From the NCBI GenBank assembly GCA_963169105.1, contig OY720637.1, positions 30,065,925-30,129,924 of the forward strand: 64,000 bases of DNA, read 5' to 3'. The translations under genes and the position numbers were made by a program. The stretch comes from Ceriagrion tenellum. Taxonomy: Eukaryota > Arthropoda > Insecta > Odonata > Coenagrionidae. Below the pieces are notes generated by a model that worked only from the letters and a program-made list of their open reading frames with translations, searched no databases and was not told the origin of the DNA. This document shows, piece after piece, positions 53,140-64,000 of this stretch. Within the stretch, counting starts at the first letter, position 1. Every line of letters begins with the position of its first letter.

Positions 53140-56100
53140 TAATTTTATCATATTTTGTATAGTTTCAGGAGCGAGATAGTTCCCTAGTCATAATAGAGAC
53201 CATATTCGAATTATACGTTTTAATTTCACCATCTGTAGGGCACATCAATTAAATATTGCATTATCAATGGTGCAATAATATAGTTTTATATGACAGAAAT
53301 TGTAAGTAATCAAATGAACATACCTAAATTAGTCTTTAATTTGACTCATTTTTTTTAGCGCGGTGCGTTTGAAACTCCTTCAAAACGGAAGGTTTTTTGT
53401 GATACCCAAGAACCTACGGCGGTGAAAATATGATTAATTTTCAAATATAGTTGAGAAAACATAAAAACTACACGCCGTTAGTTTTTCTACGAGATCTAAG
53501 TGTTAGAAATGCCTCATTTTGTGAATTATGTCCCTTTGGAGTGTATAAACGTACCATTTCCCATGCAAAAGGGCTGGTATATTTTGGAAAATATCTCCGA
53601 AAGTAATGAGGTAAGGGGTTGAATTTTTGGTGTCATTAGAAGAATGAGATATTTTTCTTTTAAATGAGACCAAAGTCATTGATTTCCAAGTAAAATGATA
53701 TTTCGCTCAAACTACCTTAAGAATATCTGTCCTCTTCCTGAGATGAGAAGCGAAAAGTTACCTTTCAGAGCTATTCAGAACTTTCGTTCCCGTATCGATA
53801 TTCTTCCTAGATATCGAGTCACTGGTGTAGAAATTTAGTGATGTAGGCGGGGCAGTAGACTATTAGCGCTCCCAGTAGCTCAGGAGATTCACGGTGGAAT
53901 TGTTCGGGTCTATTTCCTTCCAACCAGTCCATGGGGGGTGAATTGGCTTCAGCTCTGTGCCTTCGTTTGCTTTTAACCTCCCGGCTCTCCGCCTTCCATT
54001 TCATTCCTGAGGAAACATCTGACTTTGAGAAGTTGGCTAAGACTTTTTCGTTTCTACTCCTCACCTACCTTCTACGTCCCTTCTCACTATTCCTTCCATC
54101 AGTCTCTACCCGTTATGAAACGTTCTACGCGTGCATTTGCCATCAGATTTTATTGTTCATACTCAGTCCGTTATTCGAAATAAATATTGCTGTATAGTTA
54201 GGTCAAAATCTCGAATGCTGCGCTGAAAACGTGACCTCCGGTGAGGAGTGAGGCATCTCTAACAAAACGAGACTGGAATTCTTTGTGAGTTAATTCCACT
54301 TTGTTTGGCGAGGTATTGTATAACAGCATTGTAAATTATACAAATACGATATCGTACTGTCTACTTCCAATTACAACTCTTACAACACGTGTTTCAACTG
54401 ACTAGCAGTAATCATCAGGTCCAACACTTCCTACACATTTCCTGATGTACATATAGATATATTCTCAACTCAAGGTGGTGGGGGGTTCGGGAGGAAGGAT
54501 AAGAGGGGAAGAAGGTTAAAATCATGGTTATGAAAGAATCGTTTGTTCCTCCAACAGAGTGCGTCGTGATATCGGACCTTCGTCAAACTAAGAAAGAATA
54601 AAAGAAAAGTTTTTATACGAGTTATCAAATGTGTTTTAGGGCGTAATATCGTAGAGTATTACCTCTCATTTTTCGATCAACCGTCATGGTACAGTGAGGT
54701 ATTTTTTTCTTAGGTTTTTGTGATCTAATGAATTAATCTGGTTCCTTTTTTTTATGCTGCGGTTTTTTTGGAAGCTCTTTGGAAAATTCTTCCGAGATCG
54801 GTATAAGTTTACTGCTCTGGGCTAAATTATGCTGTGCATATATACCTATCTCCAGTCTATTTGCTTAAATTCCACGGCTCGCTAACAGCATTAATGCGAA
54901 AGAAGTAGTTTTTAAATTTTCTTTGTTCTGTATTTTGTTCCATTCCGTCCGTTATAACTAGTCTTTGGTTTTGAAGTAAGTTCTTCTCGGGTTTGAGTCC
55001 GGGTTAAGTGCGCCATCACTGCCGCCTAGGCCGTAAATATGGAGCAATAAACGAAACCCGGACGCAAACCTGAGATGAATTCACTTAAAATATTTGCCGA
55101 GAGGAAATGTAACCCTACACTCTTTGGTTTTACTCGGTCGTTGGCTCGTGTGGAACTACTTTGTTGATCTGCTTTGAGTGAGTGTTCTAGCCCACGGCCG
55201 TTCGGCGCTAAACCCGAAGTTAGTCGCATTCTGTCTCCCAGATGTTGCTGGGCATTCGCAGTTGGTGCGGCGAAACGAATTTTTTGCCCAACCATTGGAT
55301 TGGTGAGTCGAGCAGCTACATCCTTTTGCTACTTATCATTGAGCTCTACGTTCATCTATGCAGTCATTCATCGCGTTGGCATCTGTAACTTGTTTTTTAT
55401 CCAAAGCTGTTTGAAATTCAGTGAAATTGTCTAATTATACTTTTTTATAACTGTAGTGTTTATTGGAAATTCTTGAAGTGATTTTTAGAGCGGCTATTGA
55501 TGGAAGAGTTTTCGGCAATCTGTTCCCTCGACGCCGTTATGATATCGGATGTTATCTCTTATCCAATGACCGCTTTCTCATTGTTTCTAACGTGTTAGAG
55601 GCTAACATTTGCCATGTGTGACGTTTTAATTCTCAGGTGGAGTATGTGTTGTATTTAAACAATGTTTTTGTGAACTCTTGGGAGGAGAATGATGGTTTTT
55701 ATGGCGTACGTGCATCACAAAGTTTTCTCGGAATAACCGTTCCATCGTGTCGAGAACTGAGTGATGATAATTGAAATTATACATTTATGTGGTGTAAATT
55801 TCAAAGTAATGTTTGAGCATTACAAATTAAATCGCTAAAATACTGAATATTCCAACGGATATAGATGCACCTTGTTGCATCATTTCCGCGTATCCAAGGT
55901 GTTAGGCCTAGCGGACATGCCCTAAACAGATGCACATTGGTGGTGACAAAGGGGCCACGGATGGATCTGCCTACTGTGCCAAGATCCCTACATATGGGTT
56001 TATAAAAAGATCTGTTAAAAATGAGAGACTCATGCTTAAAATGTCTGCCACGTTTACTTATATTGCCTTAGAGCACTGCATGAAATGCTATGTCGTCGGC

Positions 56101-56150
56101 ATAGATATTGTGTACTTATTCATTCATTCATAGGTCATTGAATCCTAAGA
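53140..56150. other. Non-coding host sequence
   Basis: 54298-54430 (ACACGTGTTTCAACTGACTAG...) has an inverted relative at 59690-59830, probably another foldback family. No gene was recognised. Confidence 0.4.
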
Positions 56151-56154
56151 TAGG

Positions 56155-56810
56155 TTGACTGCAGCCCTCCACCCTTCCCAATCTAGTTCTAGTTCCTTTA
56201 CCTCCTGGTATCACTTCCTATTTACTTTCCTTTTTATTTGGTCCATGAACTTATTCCTGGGTCTTCCTCTGGGGACTTTTCCCTCTATTTCACCTTCAAT
56301 TATGTTCTTCACAAACCCATTGTGTCTCAAGGTGTCTTCAATCCATCTGGTTCTTCTTTTCTGTGTGGTGTTCCACATGGTCCTCTCCTCTTCTGTACAC
56401 TTCATCATTTCGTATTTTGTCCGTCAATTTTGTCTTCATCATCCTCCTCCAGCACCAGATTTCGAAGGTTTCTATTCTTTTGTGGTCAGCTTTTCCTGAG
56501 GTCCGTGCTTCCGATCTATAGTGTGCCACGCTCCACGCGATAGTTTTCACTTATTGTTTACTGGTTTGTAGTTTGCTATCTTCTTCGAGCACGGCAGTTG
56601 TCTTTCTCCCATGAACGCCTTCTTAGCTTGGGCTCTTCTCCGCTTGATGTCCGTTGTACTTCTTTCGACCCACGTGATGGTACTTCCGAGATAGGTGAAG
56701 GAATTCACTTGCTCTAATTTCTTTCCTCTCAGGGTGACTTCTATATTCATCTTCTCCCTTCCGCATACTAGGATTTTAGTCTTATTTATTTTCATGTTGC
56801 ATTATTGGAG
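56155..56810 (-). pseudogene. LINE family B RT C-terminus
   Basis: The minus strand reads LRGKKLEQVNSFTYLGSTIT, KRRRAQAKKAFMGERQLPCS, then GSEARTSGKADHKRIETFEI, with a frameshift between; the tail is at 56155. Confidence 0.78.
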
Positions 56811-57009
56811 AACTTGGTCCATTACGTTTAATGACCTTTGAAGATCATTGCATTTTCCAGATATGACTTCGATATCACCTGCATTATGGGTTGCTAATTA
56901 TCGACTCGAAATGAACCACTTTTACTATGGTTTTTTTCATATCTGTGAAGAATCTTTTAAATTATGGTTGCTGATTTAGCTTCAGCGACGAAGTAGTGAG
57001 CTCGCAGGT

Positions 57010-57305
57010 TTGTGAAGCGATGCTACGTTCAGTTGGCTAGTGTGTCTGGACTGTTAGAAGAATTAGAATGGGAATCGCTATCACAGCGTAGATTAAATTA
57101 TAGGCTTAACCTCCTAACTAAATTTCAGGAAAAACAATTCTCTGACGACGTAAAAAACATACTATTAACCCCCTCGTACTACGGCAGATTAGATCGCGCC
57201 AATAAAATTAGAGAGCTAGATTGTAGAACCGATAGGTATAAAATGTCATTTTTTCCGCGTACCATTCGGGACCATAACAGCTGTGGTCGTCGTCGTGAAT
57301 AGTTC
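57010..57305 (+). pseudogene. CR1/Jockey-like RT C-terminal end
   Basis: Reads SVSGLLEELEWESLSQRRLN then KMSFFPRTIRDHN, the typical 'L.W..L..RR...FFP.tI..WN' end of CR1/Jockey-like RTs. It is 5' truncated. Confidence 0.72.
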
Positions 57306-57309
57306 GAAT

Positions 57310-59400
57310 TGTGACAATAAGCAGACAGTAAATCTTTCCTTTATATTCTCTACGTTCTTATTTATGCATGATGTAAATATTGATGCTCTTATTGATGCAT
57401 GATATTTTGAATATGTAGTAGTAGTCTTTATATCCGTTGCATGTTGTAACGATTGACGATAGAATGTTTTTTAGGTATTAGATTTTTAATTGGCGCTTTG
57501 CATGTGCGGGTTTCAATGTAATTTCGGTGTTCTACCGTATCATTGATGCATGCCTGGTGTGGAAGCACTCCCTGCCACACACCCGTTGGGTGGCTCGCAG
57601 GGTTTGACGTAGATGTAGATGTATAACCATGAATTGGACCAAATGACGTCATTGGATGGCGGCTTTAATGGAGAAATGGGAGTGTTTAAGCAGCTATGAA
57701 CTCAAATGACGCCAAGATGCAGTTCTAACGCATATTTTTGTGTCAAGGACATCATGTAATGTTAGTTAGTGAACTCGGGAAAAATCATGCAATCATTCTA
57801 TTTGCGGTCTCGTGGTCTAGTCGGATTGCGTGACCATTCCTAGGGAAATGAGATTAAAGCTTCCCTTTTGCGGTAAAATAAGGCCTCGGCATTTCTTCTT
57901 TGTTTACTCTAGATGTTTCATTAGCTAGAATAGTTGCAGCCAAACCGATTTTGCAGATGATTTCAATCAACGCAGGATCAATCGATCGATTGATCCTGCG
58001 TTCGATTAATCGATCAATCAATCAAGTTTTTTCATTACGCCTCAGAGTCATTTTATGGGATATCCTATTTGGATACTATTTATGCGGAAATGTTTGTCAT
58101 AACTTTGTCGTTGATTTTCTTTCATATGGAAAGGGGGGTAATGTTTCTCTTCGTTTTTATGCTGCAACAATTCCTTTATCCTCTTTGGTAATTTGAGGAA
58201 ACTGTCACTTCGCGGAAAATTGAACAATTTTAGTCTCACAATGAAGAGAAAGATGTTAGCTTTCTAATTATGTGAAAATATAAGTTTTCTGTAGATATTG
58301 GTCAGGATATTTGCTAAAAAAAGCTGTCATCCATGGCATGTGGTGGTAGGGCTGGTTGTTCTTGAGATACAAGTTGGTTTTACTTCGATTTTTATCAATC
58401 TTTGAAGGATTTTCCAAATGATGGCTGGAAATCCAGCTTTTACGTCGAGGATTCTCCATGGATACGCGCAAATTACTTCAAGACCTGTCTTGAAGCAGCT
58501 ATAAGCTACGCAAATGACTCCCAAGCACTTTTCTACGTCATCATATACCCTGCAAGCCACCTCTAGAAGGTATGGCAGGGGGGTGAGTTATCACCAACAT
58601 GCACTAAGCTACTAGTATGGTCCGTATGCTCAAGAAACTGTTTGTATTAATGTATATTTTCGTGCCATGGGCATCATGGAGTTTCAGTCAGTGAGCTCCG
58701 GAAAAGTCACGCAAGTACCCCATTTGCGGCCGGTTGTGAGCCGACATTGTCGGCATCTGAGCTTTTTTCTCGCGGGATGGATTTTATTTCCCTCCTCAAT
58801 GAGCCTTCACGGACGGGCTCGGATGGAAAGCGTTTTTGAGCAGAACGGAGTGGCGAAGGGCGGATACTGGGAGGGCTTGGTGAGTCATGCGACTCGAACT
58901 AGGTCGCGCTGCATCGGTTGCTTTCGTTCTCGACGGCCACTCGAGTTTCCGAACGAGTATTTCGGGGACTAAATCGATTCAAGTCACCCCGTGAACGTTT
59001 CTCCAGATCTGAATTCTATTCTCATCCGTCGCTCTGCTAAGTTCTGTGCGTCATCTGTTCCCTCGCCCAATAGTCATCAATAGTTTTTCAATCAGAAGAT
59101 TATTGAAATTTTCCCATCTATTCCGTCGCAACAACAATCAATGCAACCTCATATACACCCCGATAATGTTCTAACTGCTTAGACTAGTCTATCTTGTGGC
59201 TTTCCTCGCGGAGTATGCCATTCCGAATTCGATGTTTCCCTATTCATCTAGTCGTGTTTTCCTGATGGTGTTACACATTGTCAACCTTTCCTCTTCTCTT
59301 CTATCCACGTATTAATATTCTATTTAATCCGTTTAACCGTTGTTCAGCCTCCGCTAAGGTATACATTTGAAGAAAACTATTTTAAACTTATAAATCTATC
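57310..59400. other. Host sequence with dispersed repeats
   Basis: 57540-57620 and 58540-58590 are short pieces of the 25225/29945 tail. 57810-57975 is copy 2 of the 49908 repeat. 57984-58020 contains a GATCAATCGATCGATTGATC palindrome cluster. 58660-58980 is GC-richer with no known product. Confidence 0.45.
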
Positions 59401-59690
59401 TTTGATAAATCGTAAGAAGACGAAAGTGTTGAGGTTCTCTTGGGCAAAGAATTCGAGACTGGTCATGAAAGTTGGAGGGCACAAGCTGGAGCAAGTGGAA
59501 CATTTAAGTACTTATTGGTGTTGTGTGGGCAGAAACGTGGACCCTCAGAAAGGAGGACGAGAATTGGCTGCAGGCATTTGAGATGTGGGTGTGGAGAGGG
59601 ATGGAAAATGTGAGGTGGACGGAAAGGGAGACTAACGAAGAAATGCCTGAGATGGTCGCTGGCGAGGAAAGGTCGCTGGTGAGTCTTACC
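59400..59690 (+). pseudogene. LINE family A fragment
   Basis: Contains GGGCACAAGCTGGAGCAAGT, then ACGTGGACCCTCAGAAAGGA and GAGATGTGGGTGTGGAG, with a deletion between them. Confidence 0.65.
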
Positions 59691-60494
59691 TGATGATGAC
59701 TGCTAGACAGTCGAAACACGTGTTGTAAGAGTTTGAAATAAATTTGGTATACAGTACGATAACGTTTGAGTATCATTGTTAAACATGCTGTTCTACAATA
59801 TCTCGCCGGAGAAAGTGGAGTTTATTCATTGATAGTAATTTTAATTACTCATGTTTTTATTGTAATTTTCTCATCTGTTTTTAATGCTTGCCTCCGCGAT
59901 CCGTTTTTTCTGGCAATGGTTATCATAGGTCGATATTTATGAGGTGAAAGTATATTTCATGGAAAACTTTTCCTTGTATATTTATGTTATGCAAGGCTTC
60001 GCTAATGATGTTGCATCCCTATATTCAAGAATAATTTGTGTTTAATTGACCTACATTTTCTTAGCGTTGCGCAATCCAATTAGTAGCCCGGCATATCCTT
60101 ATTTTGTACTCAATCGGTGCTTAGACTAAACTCCTCAATGTTATGCAATGAAACGGTTTCTGTTAATGTGCTCGTATGACTCTCTTTAATTAGTTAATTC
60201 CCATGAAAGCTCTTTTTTTTACCGTTTTGCCTCTGCAATGGACTGTGGGTGTGCCATACCCCACATTCACATTGCATTACACGTAAAAAGGGTTTGCCTT
60301 TTCATGAATTATTATATCCGATTTTGAATACACCGGCAATAGCCACGAATAAAGAAATGACGCGGACAGTCATCTATAGGGGAAGAGGACGCCTCGGTAG
60401 CTCCTTTATGTCCCCAATGCAGCTCACTCGATAACTCACTCGATGATATCGAGCATTATTTTCTTGGCTGTAATAATATCGATAGAGATTGGAT

Positions 60495-60790
60495 AGTGAT
60501 AAAAAAAATTCCGGGCACATAAAAAACATATGCGGTACAGCATTAAAGAAACTAGGTTTTGTTAAGCGTATAATACGAAGGTCCTCGGATGAAAAAGTCA
60601 AAGAGAGATCCTACTTCGCCCTGGTTAGGCCACACCTCGAATACGCTGCGAGCATTTGGGACCCTGGTCATATAGGTTTAACAAAAAATAAGTAATGAAG
60701 TACAAACAAATACTGCACGCTTCGTTAAAAACTGCTACGAGGGAACATAGTGTTTCACAACTTTTAGAGGGATAAAGGTGGCAGCCCCTG
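60495..60790 (+). pseudogene. CR1/Jockey-like RT fragment
   Basis: Reads KKLGFVKRIIRRSSDEKVKE and YFALVRPHLEYAASIWDPGH; the later part matches the minus-strand copy at 30300-30540. Confidence 0.72.
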
Positions 60791-60950
60791 TCGGCTCGGA
60801 GGCTACACGGTAAACATGTTGCCTTGATATAGGTATTTATGTATTGATAATAATGAACTATCATGAATTCTCCTTTAACATTTAAGAGTAACATACAATC
60901 AAGAAAGTTTGCTATTTGAACTGTATGTATGGAGTGCTAGTTATAAAACA

Positions 60951-61030
60951 ATGACGAATCGTAGCTGAACTGGCTGAAGCAATGGGCTGGAAATTAAGGG
61001 ATCCGGGTTCGAGTCACAGTCAAGGCGGAT
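60951..61030 (+). mobile_element. tRNA-like SINE head
   Basis: GTAGCTGAACTGGCTGAAGC ... GGGTTCGAGTCACAGTCAAG has A- and B-box-like segments; only the head is clear. Confidence 0.5.
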
Positions 61031-61039
61031 GACTTTCAC

Positions 61040-61920
61040 CCTCTGAAATTTCGCGCGAATTTTTTTGTTTTTACTTTTTTGTGCCGCGATAATGAGCATT
61101 GTATGTCAAGTTATTAAGAAAGTCTCCCCATTTTTTCCCTTAAAATTCTTACCAGTGTTTCTCTATCTGTAAGACAAATTGTCAAGACGTTGTTATGTGT
61201 CGTAAATTTATGTTTCTGGGACCTCCTTGCGATAACAGGATGTGCGTCGACTGGAGGCTTTTGTGATGTGTGGTGTGTCAACACGACCCAGCCAATGAAT
61301 CTCGCTCCTTTCACATGCGTTCAATTATAGATCATCTAATCCAAATTCTTTCAACACCCACTTGTTTTCAACCCCATCCATCCTACTTTTCTCATGAATT
61401 TGTCTTAGGCGCCTCATTCCCGCTGCATTTAGCCAAACCTTACGCATCTCCTGACCTGTCAAGGTTTCGCAGCCGTATAATAACGTCGGGAGGAGGAAAA
61501 TTTATATACACTGTTAGTTTGGCCTCCTTAGACGAACACTCATTAATTAATTTATTGTTTCCTTTATTTCATTTACAAATTTGGCCCTTCTAAGCCAAAA
61601 GGCTTGTGAGAAGGTTCCACAAATCGCGCAAACAAAGCGACATGTACAAAGATATCAAATTGCAATTACAAATGGCATTGAACAACAATTTTCAATGGTC
61701 TAGTTACAATACATCTGGCAACATTCAGCAAATTAATCGATATATGAGCATAACAGATTACAAGTTTTAAATTACAAATTTTAAATTTCATTAATTAACC
61801 ATGCTTTCCTAGTTAAGGTCCGCATACTATCTTCAACTTTCCTACTGGCATGAGCACGCCTCAAAATCTTTTCATGTGTTCTTCCATCTTTCGTTTACTT
61901 TAGGACAAGATACAGAGAAT
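61040..61920. other. Non-coding host sequence
   Basis: 61270-61500 may be an old LINE fragment on the minus strand, as may 26045-26365; neither has a firm match. Confidence 0.3.
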
Positions 61921-61929
61921 CGTCTACTT

Positions 61930-62267
61930 GTTCAATTACTTCATTTGTCCTCATTATTCTGAATAAAAGACGAGGGTACGCTGCCGGTTTTCGACTTGTG
62001 GGTGTGGAGGTGGATGAAGGAGGTTCGGTGGACGGAGACCAGGACAAACGTGGAAGTGCTTGGTATGTTGGGGAGGAAAGGAAGCTTTTTGATGAGATCA
62101 CGAGGAGGCAGGTTTAATGGCCGGAAGGGGTGATGAGAGGCGACGGTATGCTGAAGGTCTTGATGAAGGGGAGGCTGTCGGGCAAGCGGGGAAGGGGAAG
62201 AAAGAGAATCGGTTTTATAGGCAGGATGAAGAAGGATAGGACTTACGCCGAGATGAAGAAAGAAACG
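61930..62267 (+). pseudogene. LINE family A fragment feeding into a tandem array
   Basis: Contains GTGGGTGTGGAGGTGGATGA, then GGGCAAGCGGGGAAGGGGAA and GGCAGGATGAAGAAGGATAG; its 3' UTR continues as the repeat array that follows. Confidence 0.65.
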
Positions 62268-63020
62268 TAATAGGTTGATAGCTGGAGGATCCGGAGGATG
62301 CTGACTGACTCCTATATAAGTTTACCCTAACCGGTAGATTTCTCCATAATAAGTTATACAATCCTTCTTACAACTGTCCCGATCAAAAACTTCAACTTTG
62401 GTTTTGAAATGCACGAGTTTATGATTTCATCATTTGACTGTACATTGTTCTCTTACTTCTTAGTTTTGGTGCTAAGCTCTATCTCCGTATCACCTTTTCT
62501 CAGTTTACATTATAAGTTCTTTAACATTTAAAAGAAAAGTAATAAGTTGAAGACTGGAGGATCCGGAGGATTTTGACTGAATCCTATTTAAGTCTACCCT
62601 AACCGGTAGATTTCTCCATAAAAAGTTATACAATCCTTCTTACGACTCTTCCGATCAAAACTACGACTTTGGTTTCGAAATGTACGAGTTAATGATTTCT
62701 TCATTGAACTTTGTTCTCTTGCTTCATAGTTTTCGTGCGAAGCTCTTGTCTCCGTCTCACCTTTTCTCAGCTTACATTATAGGTTCTTTAGCATTTAAAA
62801 GAAATGTAATAGGTTGATGACCGGAGGATCCGGAGGATTTTGACTTGACTCCTATTCAAGTCTACCCTAACCGGTAGATTTCTCCGTAAAACGTAGTATA
62901 TTCCTTCTTACGACTCTCCCGATCAAAACTACAACTTTGGTTTTGAAATGTACGACTTAATAATTTCTTCATTGGACTGTATGTGCTCTTGCTTAATAGT
63001 TTTCGTGCGAAGCTCTCTCT
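62268..63020. repeat. Tandem array of a LINE 3' UTR, three ~270-bp units
   Basis: Units begin at 62268, 62541 and 62808 (TAATAGGTTGA, then GGATCCGGAGGAT and TACCCTAACCGGTAGATTTC). The last is shorter and runs into CTCTCTCTCT. The unit holds the LINE 3' UTR motif, so it arose by tandem duplication of that tail. Confidence 0.82.
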
Positions 63021-63071
63021 CTCTCTGATGGCACGTCACTCGCCGTATGTCCGCGGACCGCGTTAGGCCGG

Positions 63072-63989
63072 CTTCATAGGTCGGCGGCAGCGGCGGAAGT
63101 GGTGGTACTCAGCCAATGAGGACACTTCTTTAGAAATCATGACGTCAGACCGATGAGCTGTGCTATGATGGCTAGAGGGGGCCGCAAATATTCAGCCTGG
63201 CTGAATCTGGACTGCATTCTGTTGCGGCGGAAGCAGGTCGAGAAGCGGGAAAACCCACTGCCTTTCAAAAATGAATCCTCTTTGGATGATTAGCGAGCCC
63301 TTCAGTTTAAGTAAAAGATTCTATAAGCAATGCGCATAATGTTTACGATATATTTAAGATGTTAAGAGTATAATTTATAATGGCTTGCGAAAATATGATC
63401 TGGTATCCAACGGAAATAGCCTTCCTTAAGGTTATATAGCATCACTAATATACTACCGTTAACCAGAGTTTGGCTTTAATCCGCCAATTGGCAAATATTA
63501 AGGCAAAATATAAGATATCCATTCTTGATGCTGCAACCACGGGGAGAAAATTTTCAGGTTGTGGCTATTATTTATTGCATGTTCGGACAGTGGAGCTGAT
63601 CACGCATAAATGCTGATATGGCATTGCCTAACAAGTTAAACAACGACTAAATTACAAATGTTACTCGCTCGAATGTAAGAACCAAGCACAATATAATTCT
63701 TGAATTGAGTGGCAAGGCTTTTTGTCAACTCATTTCAATAAACATGTGATTCAGATTGAGGCGTTGCACTTTAGCTCGACGAATACGATTATAGTGAAAC
63801 TACTACCATCAAATAAGCATTAATAAATAATTACATACTAATCTTTAACCAAATTTATCATTATATAGCACGAATCATTCTCAAGAGTAAAAAAATGTTG
63901 GATATTCCGATGACATGCAAATACTGCAGTGACAATGTTATTGTACGCCTACCGCCTTTCATTTGTTTTCTCGCCGCCGACCTATGAAG
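63072..63989. mobile_element. DNA transposon or MITE with 17-bp terminal inverted repeats
   Basis: CTTCATAGGTCGGCGGC (63072-63088) is matched exactly in reverse complement at 63973-63989. The interior (918 bp overall) is AT-rich with no ORF. The target duplication is unclear; the right flank is cut by the window edge. Confidence 0.65.
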
Positions 63990-64000
63990 GGTCCACCGCT

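Overview
The window is arthropod (most likely insect) genomic DNA. Positions of about 0.6-17.8 kb hold an apparently intact integrated Polinton/Maverick-class element of the adintovirus type. The remaining ~46 kb is gene-poor, AT-rich host sequence made of decayed LINE 3' ends, tRNA-derived SINEs, hAT-like and foldback DNA transposons and minisatellites. No clear host gene could be recognised. The species cannot be fixed from the sequence; eukaryotic TATA boxes, polyadenylation signals, a spliced leader intron, LINEs and SINEs rule out a prokaryote.

Element layout, all on + unless stated: a higher-order tandem array (0.1-0.56 kb); a minus-strand gene with an exact LxCxE Rb-binding motif and three CxxC pairs, resembling the 'oncoid' genes described for adintoviruses (0.66-1.5 kb); an array of about ten 140-bp repeats carrying RUNX-like, GATA-like and E-box motifs (1.7-3.15 kb); a small OB-fold-like gene with a 5'UTR intron (3.2-3.7 kb); protein-primed DNA polymerase B (4.0-7.45 kb); a complete secreted matrix metalloproteinase (7.5-9.05 kb); FtsK/HerA packaging ATPase; a pX-like hydrophobic-tail protein; a small acidic/basic ORF; a chromodomain retroviral-type integrase; penton-like minor capsid; a pVI-like basic protein; double-jelly-roll major capsid protein; adenain-type protease; a tandem-domain PC4-like protein; an RNase H/exonuclease-like family protein; and an unknown gene behind its own duplicated promoter (16.25-17.3 kb). 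AT-rich repeats at 17.4-17.75 kb may be terminal sequence. I could not find a matching terminal inverted repeat or target duplication, so the exact ends are unknown.

The set covers DNA replication (PolB, perhaps OB-fold and PC4-like proteins), integration, packaging, capsid building and maturation. No core gene shows a frameshift or internal stop, which suggests a young or active provirus. Unusual parts are the captured metalloproteinase, the LxCxE gene, the regulatory arrays and the integrase reading frame, which overlaps the preceding ORF by 199 nt without an obvious start codon.

Host part: at least three families of non-LTR retrotransposon C-termini recur on both strands. Several insertions are nested: a ~1.43-kb DNA transposon inside a LINE at 18-19.4 kb and a SINE inside a LINE at 50.46 kb. 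A hAT element with a near-perfect 8-bp target duplication lies at 40.46-41.30 kb, and foldback elements lie near 21.3, 28.0, 43.7 and 44.5 kb.
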